Part shown: positions 5,970 to 11,251 of the stretch, piece after piece
How positions within the stretch are numbered: position 1 is the stretch's first letter
How the letters are laid out: every line of letters starts with the position of its first letter
Assembly: GCA_947384095.1 (NCBI GenBank)
Contig: CANDFU010000025.1
Span: 1 to 11,341 of the forward strand
From: an uncultured Roseburia sp.
GTDB lineage: Bacteria > Bacillota > Clostridia > Lachnospirales > Lachnospiraceae
Direction: 5' to 3'
Length of the DNA: 11,341 nt
Program-made: the position numbers and the translations under genes
The notes under the pieces: generated by a model
Seen by the model: the letters and a program-made list of their open reading frames with translations, nothing else
What the model was told of the DNA's origin: nothing
Databases searched by the model: none

Positions 5970-6332
5970 CTATAATACACAGGACAACAGAAATAACTCC
6001 CGCTGTTCGGATCGCCGTAACGCATCGAGCCTGCCCACTTCCGGATTCCGTTTCAGCCATCCCAGCAGATCATCCAGTGTATCCCCGCACGTCACATCTT
6101 CGGCATATGCTTTTCGCAACGCGGGCGTACAGCATGCCCCGTTACTGATCCCCCTCTTATACACTTCAACGCACATTTTTAAGTACTCTGCCCGGTCTGT
6201 CAATGGATAAGTATAATTCAGAAACTGCCATACAACCGTATCTATCGTTTTTTCATCAACACCGGAATCACGCATTGCTATTGTAATTGCGCCTACTGTT
6301 TCCATCCGTGATAATTTTCCTCTTTTTCCCAA
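5970..6332 (-). CDS. Hypothetical protein, 120 aa, unknown function
   Basis: I do not recognise the family. The start is TTG with GGGGGAG eight bases upstream and an in-frame TAA just before; ATG at codon 10 is an alternative with a worse site. No signal peptide or membrane segment is visible; the protein is probably soluble and largely helical, with the segments VDEKTIDTVVWQFLNYTYPL, DRAEYLKMCVEVYKRG and a C-terminal LDDLLGWLKRNPEVGRLDAL-type stretch. Two adjacent cysteines (GACCTP) stand near the middle. It is transcribed towards the XRE regulator and is isolated on its strand. The good ribosome binding site and sensible composition make it a likely gene; an accessory or regulatory role in the element is only a guess. 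Confidence 0.65.
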   Translation of the reverse strand: MGKRGKLSRMETVGAITIAMRDSGVDEKTIDTVVWQFLNYTYPLTDRAEYLKMCVEVYKRGISNGACCTPALRKAYAEDVTCGDTLDDLLGWLKRNPEVGRLDALRRSEQRELFLLSCVL

Positions 6333-6511
6333 TTACATCTCTCCCCCGCATCCAGGTTTCTAATATCAGATACTTTTGTTTCAGAATCAAAATAGAAGTA
6401 TTACTGTTTCCTGTTTTTCAGCGTCTTCCATCTTGTCCTCTTCTACAATACCCATCATATATTTTTCCTTTTCCTCACTATAGAAATTTATGCCATATTA
6501 TTCGCACAAGG

Positions 6512-6521
6512 ACAATATTGT
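6512..6521. promoter_or_regulatory. Palindrome ACAATATTGT upstream of first small HTH gene
   Basis: A perfect 10-bp palindrome 63 bp before the ATG. ACAATATT recurs at almost the same distance (62 bp, 6851-6858) before the second HTH gene. This conserved placement suggests a shared operator, perhaps autoregulatory. No convincing -35/-10 pair was found here. Confidence 0.4.
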
Positions 6522-6574
6522 TTCATTTATTTTAATGCAATAATGAAAATAAATCAATAGAAAAGGTGAAAAAA

Positions 6575-6787
6575 ATGATAGTATATGACAGATTGTGGAA
6601 AACCATGAAAAAAAGGGGGATTTCACAGTATTCACTTATTCACGATTATAACATTAACGAATCACAACTAGACCGTTTCAGAAAAAACAGCGTTATAAAG
6701 ACAGTAACGATTGACCGTCTGTGCAAAATTCTGGACTGCAATGTGGAAGATATCTGCCAGTATGTGAAAGATGAACCTGAGGAATAA
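6575..6787 (+). CDS. Small Cro/CI-type HTH protein A (70 aa)
   Basis: A single-domain XRE/HTH_26-type DNA-binding protein. Residues 16-37 form the HTH (ISQYSLIHDYNINESQLDR region) and IDRLCKILDCNVEDICQY at 46-63 is the classic closing helix of this family. ATG 6575 is chosen because AAAGGTG ends six bases before it; the GTG at 6566 is part of that ribosome binding site, and the paralogue downstream also begins MIVYDRLW. It is about 73% identical to protein B, and each gene has its own terminator-like hairpin. Partner and target are unknown; it could be a regulator for the element or for host genes. Confidence 0.85.
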   Translation: MIVYDRLWKTMKKRGISQYSLIHDYNINESQLDRFRKNSVIKTVTIDRLCKILDCNVEDICQYVKDEPEE

Positions 6788-6829
6788 AGGTGTATGTTTT
6801 TTATGAAAATTATATACCTTTATTTTTTT
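6784..6829 (+). terminator. Intrinsic terminator of HTH gene A
   Basis: A 12-bp stem (ATAAAGGTGTAT with ATATACCTTTAT, one G-T pair) with a 16-nt loop overlaps the TAA stop and is followed by seven T. This is a strong rho-independent terminator, so HTH gene B needs its own promoter. Confidence 0.8.
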
Positions 6830-6912
6830 ACGGATATTGTTCCTATACGTACAATATTATATTTCAGAATCTCATGGAATAATAGCTATATACTCTCCGG
6901 AAAGGAAGAAAT

Positions 6913-7128
6913 ATGATTGTATATGACCGTTTATGGGAAACCATGAAAAAAAAGAAAATTTCACAATATTCACTTATCAAAGATTACCAGGTGAACGAAG
7001 CACAGCTTGACCGGCTAAGAAAAAACAAGGTGATAAAAACGATTACCCTTGATCGTCTTTGTGAAATATTGGATTGCGAAGTCGAAGATATCTGTCAGCA
7101 CATCAAAAACAATTCCGATGAAGCATAA
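6913..7128 (+). CDS. Small Cro/CI-type HTH protein B (71 aa), paralogue of A
   Basis: Same layout as protein A: an N-terminal MIVYDRLWETMKKK helix, HTH at about 16-37, closing helix LDRLCEILDCEVEDICQ. By hand alignment 51 of 70 residues agree with A. The differences fall in the recognition-helix region (S30A, F35L, S39K) and the C-terminal tail, so DNA specificity may have diverged. AAAGGAAG lies four bases before the ATG. About 125 bp separate the two genes, with ACAATATT at nearly the same distance before each start codon, so the duplication included upstream DNA. A long hairpin overlaps the stop. Confidence 0.86.
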   Translation: MIVYDRLWETMKKKKISQYSLIKDYQVNEAQLDRLRKNKVIKTITLDRLCEILDCEVEDICQHIKNNSDEA

Positions 7129-7159
7129 GAGGCATTTTCGCTTTTTGAAAATGCCTCTT
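7127..7159 (+). terminator. Hairpin at the end of HTH gene B
   Basis: A perfect 13-bp stem (AAGAGGCATTTTC with GAAAATGCCTCTT) and a 7-nt loop overlap the stop codon. Only two T follow, so termination efficiency is uncertain. Confidence 0.6.
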
Positions 7160-7231
7160 CTAACAGTTTATGCAAATAATCTGACAGGAAAACCAACGTA
7201 TTCCAACAATTCCAAATATAAACATCTGATA

Positions 7232-7260
7232 TTGCAATAAATACCAGCATATGCTACAAT
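7232..7260 (+). promoter_or_regulatory. Promoter of the type I toxin mRNA
   Basis: -35 TTGCAA (7232-7237) and -10 TACAAT (7255-7260) are spaced by 17 bases with TGC ahead of the -10 (extended -10). The start would be near 7267, giving a 5' leader of about 60 nt that contains the Shine-Dalgarno hairpin. Confidence 0.7.
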
Positions 7261-7294
7261 GAACGCAGGAACAGTCGTGATACAGGGTGTGTTG

Positions 7295-7321
7295 ACCTTC
7301 ATTCTACATAAGAATGGGGGT
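7295..7321 (+). promoter_or_regulatory. Hairpin sequestering the toxin Shine-Dalgarno
   Basis: ACCTTCATTCT pairs with AGAATGGGGGT over 11 positions (two G-T pairs) around the loop ACATA. The right arm contains the G-rich ribosome binding site of the toxin, so ribosome access requires opening the stem. Confidence 0.65.
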
Positions 7322-7328
7322 GGTGCAT

Positions 7329-7418
7329 ATGAAGAACAAATTCAGTTTTAGTGATCTGATGCAGTTCGGATTATTTTTACTGGCACTGCTGACATTCATT
7401 TATTTGATATGTCGTTAG
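7329..7418 (+). CDS. Holin-like type I toxin, 29 aa
   Basis: Encodes MKNKFSFSDLMQFGLFLLAL followed by LTFIYLICR: a short polar N-terminus, a single hydrophobic helix (about 11-27) and a basic end. This is the pattern of the Firmicutes holin-like/TxpA-type toxins that insert in the membrane and are silenced by an antisense RNA. GGGGGTGG lies five bases upstream but is buried in an 11-bp hairpin. The downstream segment (ACCACCC-TGCTACTTTGGCCGAGTA then GGGTGG) is, from memory, characteristic of this toxin class. A convergent promoter behind the gene supplies the antisense RNA. The cassette lies near attR, suiting a role in keeping the element after excision. Confidence 0.82.
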   Translation: MKNKFSFSDLMQFGLFLLALLTFIYLICR

Positions 7419-7420
7419 CA

Positions 7421-7517
7421 TAAAGCAAAAACCACCCTGCTACTTTGGCCGAGTACGGGTGGCTTTGCTACTTAAATCTTTTTAGGTCAACCCCTTGTGG
7501 GCGGCTGTTCCATTCCT
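7421..7517 (-). ncRNA. Antisense antitoxin RNA of the type I system
   Basis: About 97 nt predicted, from the promoter at 7552-7524 to an intrinsic terminator (CCACCC with GGGTGG followed by TTTTTGCTTT on the minus strand). It is fully complementary to the toxin mRNA 3' untranslated region over about 60 nt and ends just short of the toxin stop codon. This resembles the txpA/RatA or bsrE arrangement, in which 3'-end pairing triggers degradation of the toxin mRNA. Ends are inferred, not observed. Confidence 0.7.
7425..7483 (+). terminator. Shared bidirectional terminator of toxin mRNA and antitoxin RNA
   Basis: GCAAAAACCACCC (7425-7437) pairs imperfectly with GGGTGGCTTTGC (7457-7468). On the plus strand TCTTTTT follows after about nine bases; on the minus strand the T run is immediate. 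Both transcripts therefore can end in this hairpin, which leaves complementary loops for initial pairing. Confidence 0.65.
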
Positions 7518-7523
7518 GTACTT

Positions 7524-7552
7524 AATATATCACTTTTTTCCATACTTGTAAA
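7524..7552 (-). promoter_or_regulatory. Promoter of the antitoxin RNA
   Basis: On the minus strand -35 TTTACA (7552-7547) and -10 TATATT (7529-7524), spacer 17, each 5 of 6 to consensus. It is stronger on paper than the toxin promoter, as expected for an antitoxin RNA in excess. Confidence 0.75.
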
Positions 7553-7647
7553 CTACTTTTTCATTGCAATCATATACAACGTATACAAAATATTAATAAT
7601 ATCTTAAAACAGAAAAATTATTTGAACTGATACCTGCACCATATTCA

Positions 7648-7669
7648 TTCCCCAAAATGTTCCCAAAAA
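7648..7669. repeat. Tandem TTCCC(C)AAAA repeats near attR, possible integrase arm sites
   Basis: TTCCCCAAAA (7648-7657) and TTCCCAAAAA (7660-7669) are direct repeats 12 bp apart, about 130-150 bp inside attR. A third copy, GTTCCCAAAAAA, lies at 1695-1706, about 95 bp inside attL. The rest of 7553-7797 has no gene; it is AT-rich and holds one small CCGCA/TGCGG hairpin (7727-7742). Confidence 0.4.
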
Positions 7670-7797
7670 GTATCTTTTCAAGAGGTTCCGATACCAAGAG
7701 CAACCTCATGAAAAATAAAGCATAAACCGCATATTTCTGCGGATATTTCGATTTCATTTACACACTGAAGATCAAACGTAATCAATTGTTTCGGCGA

Positions 7798-7839
7798 TTC
7801 GGGACGCAGAGGTCGCAGGTTCAAATCCTGTCGCATCGA
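7798..7839 (+). repeat. attR: 42-bp direct repeat (displaced tRNA-Pro 3' half)
   Basis: Identical to bases 1559-1600. The preceding bases do not form the 5' half of a tRNA, so this is not a second tRNA gene but the tRNA 3' end displaced by the insertion. Confidence 0.93.
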
Positions 7840-7841
7840 CG

Positions 7842-7865
7842 AACCCCCATTTTGTGGGGGTTTTT
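7842..7865 (+). terminator. Former terminator of tRNA-Pro, stranded beyond attR
   Basis: AACCCCCA pairs with TGGGGGTT (8 bp) and runs into TTTTT: a textbook intrinsic terminator starting three bases after the displaced tRNA 3' end. Before integration it would have ended the tRNA transcript. Confidence 0.85.
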
Positions 7866-7912
7866 CTTATTTTACGAATGAAAAAAACCGGTTGGTTCTG
7901 GTTGGGCTTTTT

Positions 7913-8041
7913 TTATCCCATACGTGCCCGCCCGGCAAATCTGGCGTTGCGGCTCTGAACCATTTTTTTCTTTTCATCAAGGCCGGACGTATCCTTCTGC
8001 AAGCTCAGCCCCTGAAACATTTCTGAATAATAACTATGCAT
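7913..8041 (-). pseudogene. Possible C-terminal gene remnant, 42 codons
   Basis: The frame reads MHSYYSEMFQGLSLQKDTSG then LDEKKKMVQSRNARFAGRAR and MG before TAA. The composition (charged, helical, basic tail) looks like a real protein terminus, but there is no ribosome binding site and the frame extends a few codons upstream without a credible start, into the decayed antitoxin copy. I do not recognise the parent protein. It could also be a chance frame. Confidence 0.3.
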
Positions 8042-8077
8042 TTTTCTATTGTCATTCAAGCATAATGCTTTGCAAGA

Positions 8078-8171
8078 AAGTAAAAACCACCCTGTTACTT
8101 TGATCCGGTCCAGATGGCTTTGTTATTTAGACTTTCCAGATCAATCCCTTGTGGGCGGCTGTTCCATTTCC
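8078..8171 (-). ncRNA. Orphan, partly decayed second copy of the type I antitoxin RNA
   Basis: The stretch from about 8082 to 8230 is collinear with 7427-7573 of the toxin-antitoxin cassette, including the identical CCCTTGTGGGCGGCTGTTCC run. A minus-strand promoter survives: -35 TTTACA (8205-8200) and -10 TATGTT (8183-8178) with a 16-base spacer. The terminator stem is weakened, although AACAGGGTGGTTTTT remains. No toxin frame lies at the expected position before it. It may still be transcribed. Confidence 0.5.
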
Positions 8172-8445
8172 ATACCCAACATATCACTTTCTTCATGTTT
8201 GTAAACTACTTTTATCGCAGTCATATACAGAATACCTGACTCTTATCTCTCCTTCTGACATTAAATCCAGGCAGACTATAACCAACGCCGATTGACAAAA
8301 CTGTTATCAGCCGAACCAAAAATTATATTGTGCAGATTGAATTGCCGCTCTCATATAAACATCGCAGAATATAGTATTTATTTATAATATTTCTTCTCTT
8401 TAAACCCCTTTTTTGTAAATAATAGTCACTGTAGAAAAGTTTTTA

Positions 8446-8474
8446 TTGTATTAGCATAAAAATAGCGCTACAAT
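8446..8474 (+). promoter_or_regulatory. Possible promoter of the chemoreceptor gene
   Basis: -10 TACAAT (8469-8474) is good; -35 TTGTAT (8446-8451) at 17 bases is weak (3 of 6). I see no sigma-D (flagellar-type) promoter pattern, so expression may not be tied to the flagellar regulon. Confidence 0.45.
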
Positions 8475-8507
8475 AAGGAATGTGGAAGACGTACAAGGAG
8501 GTTTACC

Positions 8508-10538
8508 ATGAGACAACAAAAAAAAGCAACAGCTTCAAAAAAAAGAATCACAGATGAAATTCTCCATCAGATTGGCGGAAGCGTTATCTTTGTACTTCTG
8601 CTCATAGCAATTGTCGCGATCTGTATGGTGGGATGGCTGATCATTACGTCAAAAGAAACGGAACTGTCACAGGAATCCAACGCAGCAGCAAATCAGCTGA
8701 CCGGATTTCTGGAGCAATATACAAAGAGCGTGGAACAGCTGGCCGCCAATCCGGAAATAAAATATGTCATGGCACAGACAAAACCCGGCGATGACATCCG
8801 ACAGACTGAAAAAATGGATACGGTTATGGAAAATCTTATCAGCATCGCAGAGACCGATTCAGAAAATGTCATGGCCGTATGGATTTCCGACCTGGACGCA
8901 AGCGTATTGACACAATCCGACGGTTTTACAAGCGAAGAGGGCTGGGATATCACGGGGCGCGGATGGTATGGCTGCATTGAAACGGGGAAAACTATCCTGA
9001 CAGAGCCATATACGGATTCCTCAACCGGAAAAATGATTTTAAGCGCAGCGTCTCCAGTCTTTGATAACGCTTCCGGAACCGTCCTTGGCGCAGTAGGAAT
9101 GGACATCTCTCTCGAACATATGACAAAAATCATGAGTGATTACAAAATCGGCCGCAATGGATATATACAATTATTATCCGAAAACGGCACTTTCCTCTAT
9201 CACCCGCAAAATGACCTCATCCAGAAGAACATCAGCGATGTAGAAATGTCAAAAAATATTACAGATGCGGTGATGTCAAAAAGCAGCGGATTTTACAAAT
9301 ATAAAATTCTGGGCTCCACAAAATATGGTTCCCTGCAGCAGGCCGGGGATACCGGATATCTTGTACTCAGCAGTCTCCCCTTATCCGAATACTATGCCAT
9401 GCTGATTGCAATGGTGGCTGCTCTTATCATGATTTTTATGGTCGGCATCGCACTGATCGCATTCCGTATCAGGAAGAGCGCGGCAAATCTGACCCGGCCT
9501 ATCCTGGAACTGAACCATACGGCCCAGCAGCTTGCCAACGGAGATCTGAATGTAAATCTTCATATTACCAGCGAAAACGAAATTGGTGAGCTGGGTGAAT
9601 CTTTCCAGAAAACAGTCAACCGTTTAAAAGAATATATTACATATATTGATGAGACTGCAGAAGTGCTGGCACAGATCGCCGACGGAAAGCTAAGCATTCA
9701 TCTGAAAAATGATTATGTCGGCGAGTTCCAGAAAATAAAAACCGCTTTGCTAAATATCTCTGATTCCATGAATCAGGTTATGGTCGGAATCAATGACAGC
9801 TCCGAGCGCGTATCGGTCGGGGCTACAGAGCTGGCCACCGCTTCCCAGGTCCTGGCAGAAGGGGCGGAAGTACAGGCTGCATCCATCGAACAGCTTGCGT
9901 CAACAACAAACACTGTTGCAGACCAGGTAGAAAACAGCCGCAGGGAAGCAGAGGCTTCCGCAAAGGCAACCGCCGAGGCTGCCGCCATGATCGAACAGAA
10001 TCAGGAAAAAATGAAACAGATGATGGATGCCATGGACAAAATACAACAGACGTCACAACAGGTTGTCGGCATTATCCAGACAATCGAAGACATTGCTTCA
10101 CAGACAAATCTTTTGTCACTCAATGCTTCCATAGAAGCAGCCCGCGCTGGCGAAGCGGGAAGAGGCTTCGCTGTCGTCGCCGATGAAATCGGAAAGCTGG
10201 CTTTAGAAAGTTCCAAAGCAGCAAACACAACAAAAGAGTTAATCGAAATTTCAATGGAAGAAATCAACAGAGGAAATACGATTGCGGCAGGCGCCATGAA
10301 CTCGCTGAAGGAGTCCGTAAGCGCAGTAGACCATGTCAATGAAATGATCCAGGAAACAGCCGAAACTACAGCTGTCCAGGCCGAGAACATGAAACAGCTC
10401 CGCGTAAGAATCGAGCAGATAAACCACGGCATCCAGGACAATTCTGCGGCTTCCCAGGAGACCTCCGCAACTTCGGAAGAGCTGGCCTCCCAGGCTGAAA
10501 TATTGAACAGAATGGTGCAAAAATTTGAACTTTGCTAG
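8508..10538 (+). CDS. Methyl-accepting chemotaxis protein with dCache sensor, probable amino-acid ligand
   Basis: Membrane chemoreceptor signalling to CheA/CheW. A perfect AAGGAGGT precedes the ATG. Of 676 residues: cytoplasmic start 1-22, first membrane helix about 24-47, extracellular double-Cache domain about 50-293, second membrane helix about 296-319, HAMP about 320-375, a second HAMP-like segment (VLAQIADGKLSIHLKNDYVG) about 386-430, and the methylation/signalling coiled coil with the hairpin tip TNLLSLNASIEAARAGEAGR (533-552). Arg151, Trp153, Tyr154, Tyr168, Asp170 and Asp199 follow the spacing of the dCache_1 amino-acid-binding motif as I recall it from receptors such as PctA, so an amino-acid-type ligand is likely. 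There is no CheR-binding pentapeptide at the C-terminus. It is a stand-alone gene with a hairpin after it, lying in the host flank and not in the element. Confidence 0.95.
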   Translation: MRQQKKATASKKRITDEILHQIGGSVIFVLLLIAIVAICMVGWLIITSKETELSQESNAAANQLTGFLEQYTKSVEQLAANPEIKYVMAQTKPGDDIRQTEKMDTVMENLISIAETDSENVMAVWISDLDASVLTQSDGFTSEEGWDITGRGWYGCIETGKTILTEPYTDSSTGKMILSAASPVFDNASGTVLGAVGMDISLEHMTKIMSDYKIGRNGYIQLLSENGTFLYHPQNDLIQKNISDVEMSKNITDAVMSKSSGFYKYKILGSTKYGSLQQAGDTGYLVLSSLPLSEYYAMLIAMVAALIMIFMVGIALIAFRIRKSAANLTRPILELNHTAQQLANGDLNVNLHITSENEIGELGESFQKTVNRLKEYITYIDETAEVLAQIADGKLSIHLKNDYVGEFQKIKTALLNISDSMNQVMVGINDSSERVSVGATELATASQVLAEGAEVQAASIEQLASTTNTVADQVENSRREAEASAKATAEAAAMIEQNQEKMKQMMDAMDKIQQTSQQVVGIIQTIEDIASQTNLLSLNASIEAARAGEAGRGFAVVADEIGKLALESSKAANTTKELIEISMEEINRGNTIAAGAMNSLKESVSAVDHVNEMIQETAETTAVQAENMKQLRVRIEQINHGIQDNSAASQETSATSEELASQAEILNRMVQKFELC

Positions 10539-10542
10539 TCAG

Positions 10543-10568
10543 ATCCCCCGCAGGAAACTGCGGGGGAT
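10543..10568 (+). terminator. GC-rich hairpin after the chemoreceptor gene
   Basis: ATCCCCCGCAG and CTGCGGGGGAT form a perfect 11-bp stem closed by a GAAA tetraloop, four bases after the stop. No T run follows, so termination may be incomplete or rho-assisted. Confidence 0.6.
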
Positions 10569-10701
10569 AAGCCATTGTGCCCGGCAGCTTTTAACGCTTC
10601 ACCACCCGGCAGTAAAATCTACGTTCCGGAACAATAGGACACTGAACTCACCTGCGGTAAATCACCCTGAGTAAAAAGAATATCTGACAGGAGGAAAAAG
10701 A

Positions 10702-11064
10702 ATGAGATTAAAAAATATTCTCATCGTTGTAAAAGATATTGAAAAATCAAAACAATTTTATCACGACCTATTTGGTCTTGATATGATACTTGATAATAAT
10801 GGCAATATTATTTTAACGGAAGGCCTTGTGCTGCAGGACGAAAAAATCTGGAAAACATTTCTGGGAAAAGCGATTATTCCACAAAACAATTCATGCGAGC
10901 TGTATTTTGAAGATCAGAATATAGAAGCGTTCGCCCGAAAACTGGAAACGTTATATCCCGCAACCCAATATGTTAATCGGCTCATGACGAATAGCCGGGG
11001 CCAGAAAGTCATTCGTTTTTATGACCCGGACGGCAATCTGATTGAAGTGAGAACACCGATGTGA
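10702..11064 (+). CDS. VOC-superfamily (glyoxalase/bleomycin-resistance fold) protein
   Basis: A 120-residue cytosolic protein with the paired beta-alpha-beta-beta-beta pattern of the VOC fold: LKNILIVVKDIEKSKQFYHD at 3-22, then LFGLDMILDNNGNIIL, CELYFEDQNIEAFARKL in the second half, and the C-terminal signature FYDPDGNLIEV (106-116). Glu66 and Glu115 stand at usual metal-ligand positions, but the first-strand position where glyoxalase I has His is Asn5, so classical glyoxalase activity is doubtful. The reaction or ligand is unknown. AGGAGG lies seven or eight bases before the ATG. It is separated from the chemoreceptor gene by a hairpin and about 130 bp containing two CCCGGCAG direct repeats (10580-10587, 10605-10612). 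Confidence 0.88.
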   Translation: MRLKNILIVVKDIEKSKQFYHDLFGLDMILDNNGNIILTEGLVLQDEKIWKTFLGKAIIPQNNSCELYFEDQNIEAFARKLETLYPATQYVNRLMTNSRGQKVIRFYDPDGNLIEVRTPM

Positions 11065-11069
11065 TTTCA

Positions 11070-11099
11070 TTCGTGCATTATTGCACATAATTGCACGAA
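11070..11099. repeat. Inverted repeat TTCGTGCA/TGCACGAA after the VOC gene
   Basis: Perfect 8-bp arms (11070-11077 and 11092-11099) with a 14-nt spacer containing another TTGCAC. It starts five bases after the VOC stop and could be an operator for the genes to the right or a weak terminator; there is no T run. Confidence 0.5.
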
Positions 11100-11109
11100 C
11101 GAAACCACC

Positions 11110-11205
11110 TTGAACAATCCGAAGGCTGAACCGCTTTCTGCCTATATCAAAGATGGCAAACTCTCCGAATCAGAAATTGATGCGTTCCGTTCTCTTCTCG
11201 CAAAG
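11110..11205 (+). pseudogene. Possible C-terminal remnant of a BlaI/MecI-type repressor
   Basis: In this frame the segment NNPKAEPLSAYIKDGKLSES followed by EIDAFRSLLAKSSK resembles the C-terminal tail of BlaI-family repressors (a 'kLSeeEIeeLrkLL' pattern). The DNA-binding part is absent: the frame hits the VOC stop 48 bases upstream and has no ribosome binding site. Downstream it runs on as nonsense through the start of the next gene. The position directly before an M56/BlaR1-like gene is what a blaI-blaR1 pair would give. The resemblance is short, so this is tentative. Confidence 0.35.
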
Positions 11206-11251
11206 AGTTCAAAAGACAGATTCGCGCGTTGTGCAAGAATGGAGGATCACT

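Larger units (their letters stand above)
1559..7839. mobile_element. Integrative element of about 6.2 kb in tRNA-Pro, flanked by 42-bp att repeats
   Basis: A perfect 42-bp direct repeat bounds the region, and the integrase gene lies next to the tRNA end with its 3' end towards attL, the usual tRNA-integrated arrangement. Inside are integrase, excisionase, a Rep_trans initiator, a 110-aa protein, an XRE repressor, an unknown 120-aa protein, two small HTH proteins and a type I toxin-antitoxin cassette. There is no separate mobilisation relaxase, no FtsK/VirD4-like coupling protein and no conjugation channel. This suggests an excising, possibly circularly replicating element that could be mobilised only with help, or a reduced derivative of a larger element. 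The unit from one repeat start to the next is 6239 bp. Confidence 0.92.
7866..8507. other. Intergenic region with decayed sequences before the chemoreceptor gene
   Basis: About 640 bp without a convincing intact gene. It holds a short minus-strand frame (7913-8041), a degenerate copy of the element's antitoxin region (about 8082-8230), an AT-rich stretch from 8231 to 8445 in which I see nothing, and the promoter and ribosome binding site of the chemoreceptor gene (8446-8502). Confidence 0.7.

Noticed and set aside
6287..6535. 82-codon plus-strand frame before HTH gene A
   Set aside because: Low-complexity Phe/Leu/Pro/Ser translation of a pyrimidine-rich intergenic region, without a ribosome site.
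7049..7240. 63-codon frame overlapping HTH gene B
   Set aside because: Out of frame with a gene that has a paralogue and a clear ribosome site; the tail reads through the terminator hairpin and the toxin promoter.
7798..7839. Second tRNA-Pro gene
   Set aside because: Only the 3' 42 bases are present and the preceding bases cannot form the acceptor 5' strand or D arm; it is the displaced att repeat.
7419..8230. CRISPR-like pair of repeats (7427-7573 and 8082-8230)
   Set aside because: Only two copies, about 150 bp long and diverged; they are antitoxin RNA genes, not an array.
8693..9133. 146-codon minus-strand frame opposite the chemoreceptor gene
   Set aside because: Antisense to a well-supported coding region, with no ribosome site or recognisable motif.
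10001..10441. 146-codon minus-strand frame opposite the chemoreceptor signalling domain
   Set aside because: The apparent hydrophobic stretches are the complement of the heptad repeats of the coiled coil; not a separate gene.
10580..10612. CCCGGCAG direct repeat upstream of the VOC gene as an operator
   Set aside because: Two 8-bp copies 25 bp apart without a recognisable promoter nearby; too little to call a regulatory site, so it is only noted under the VOC gene.
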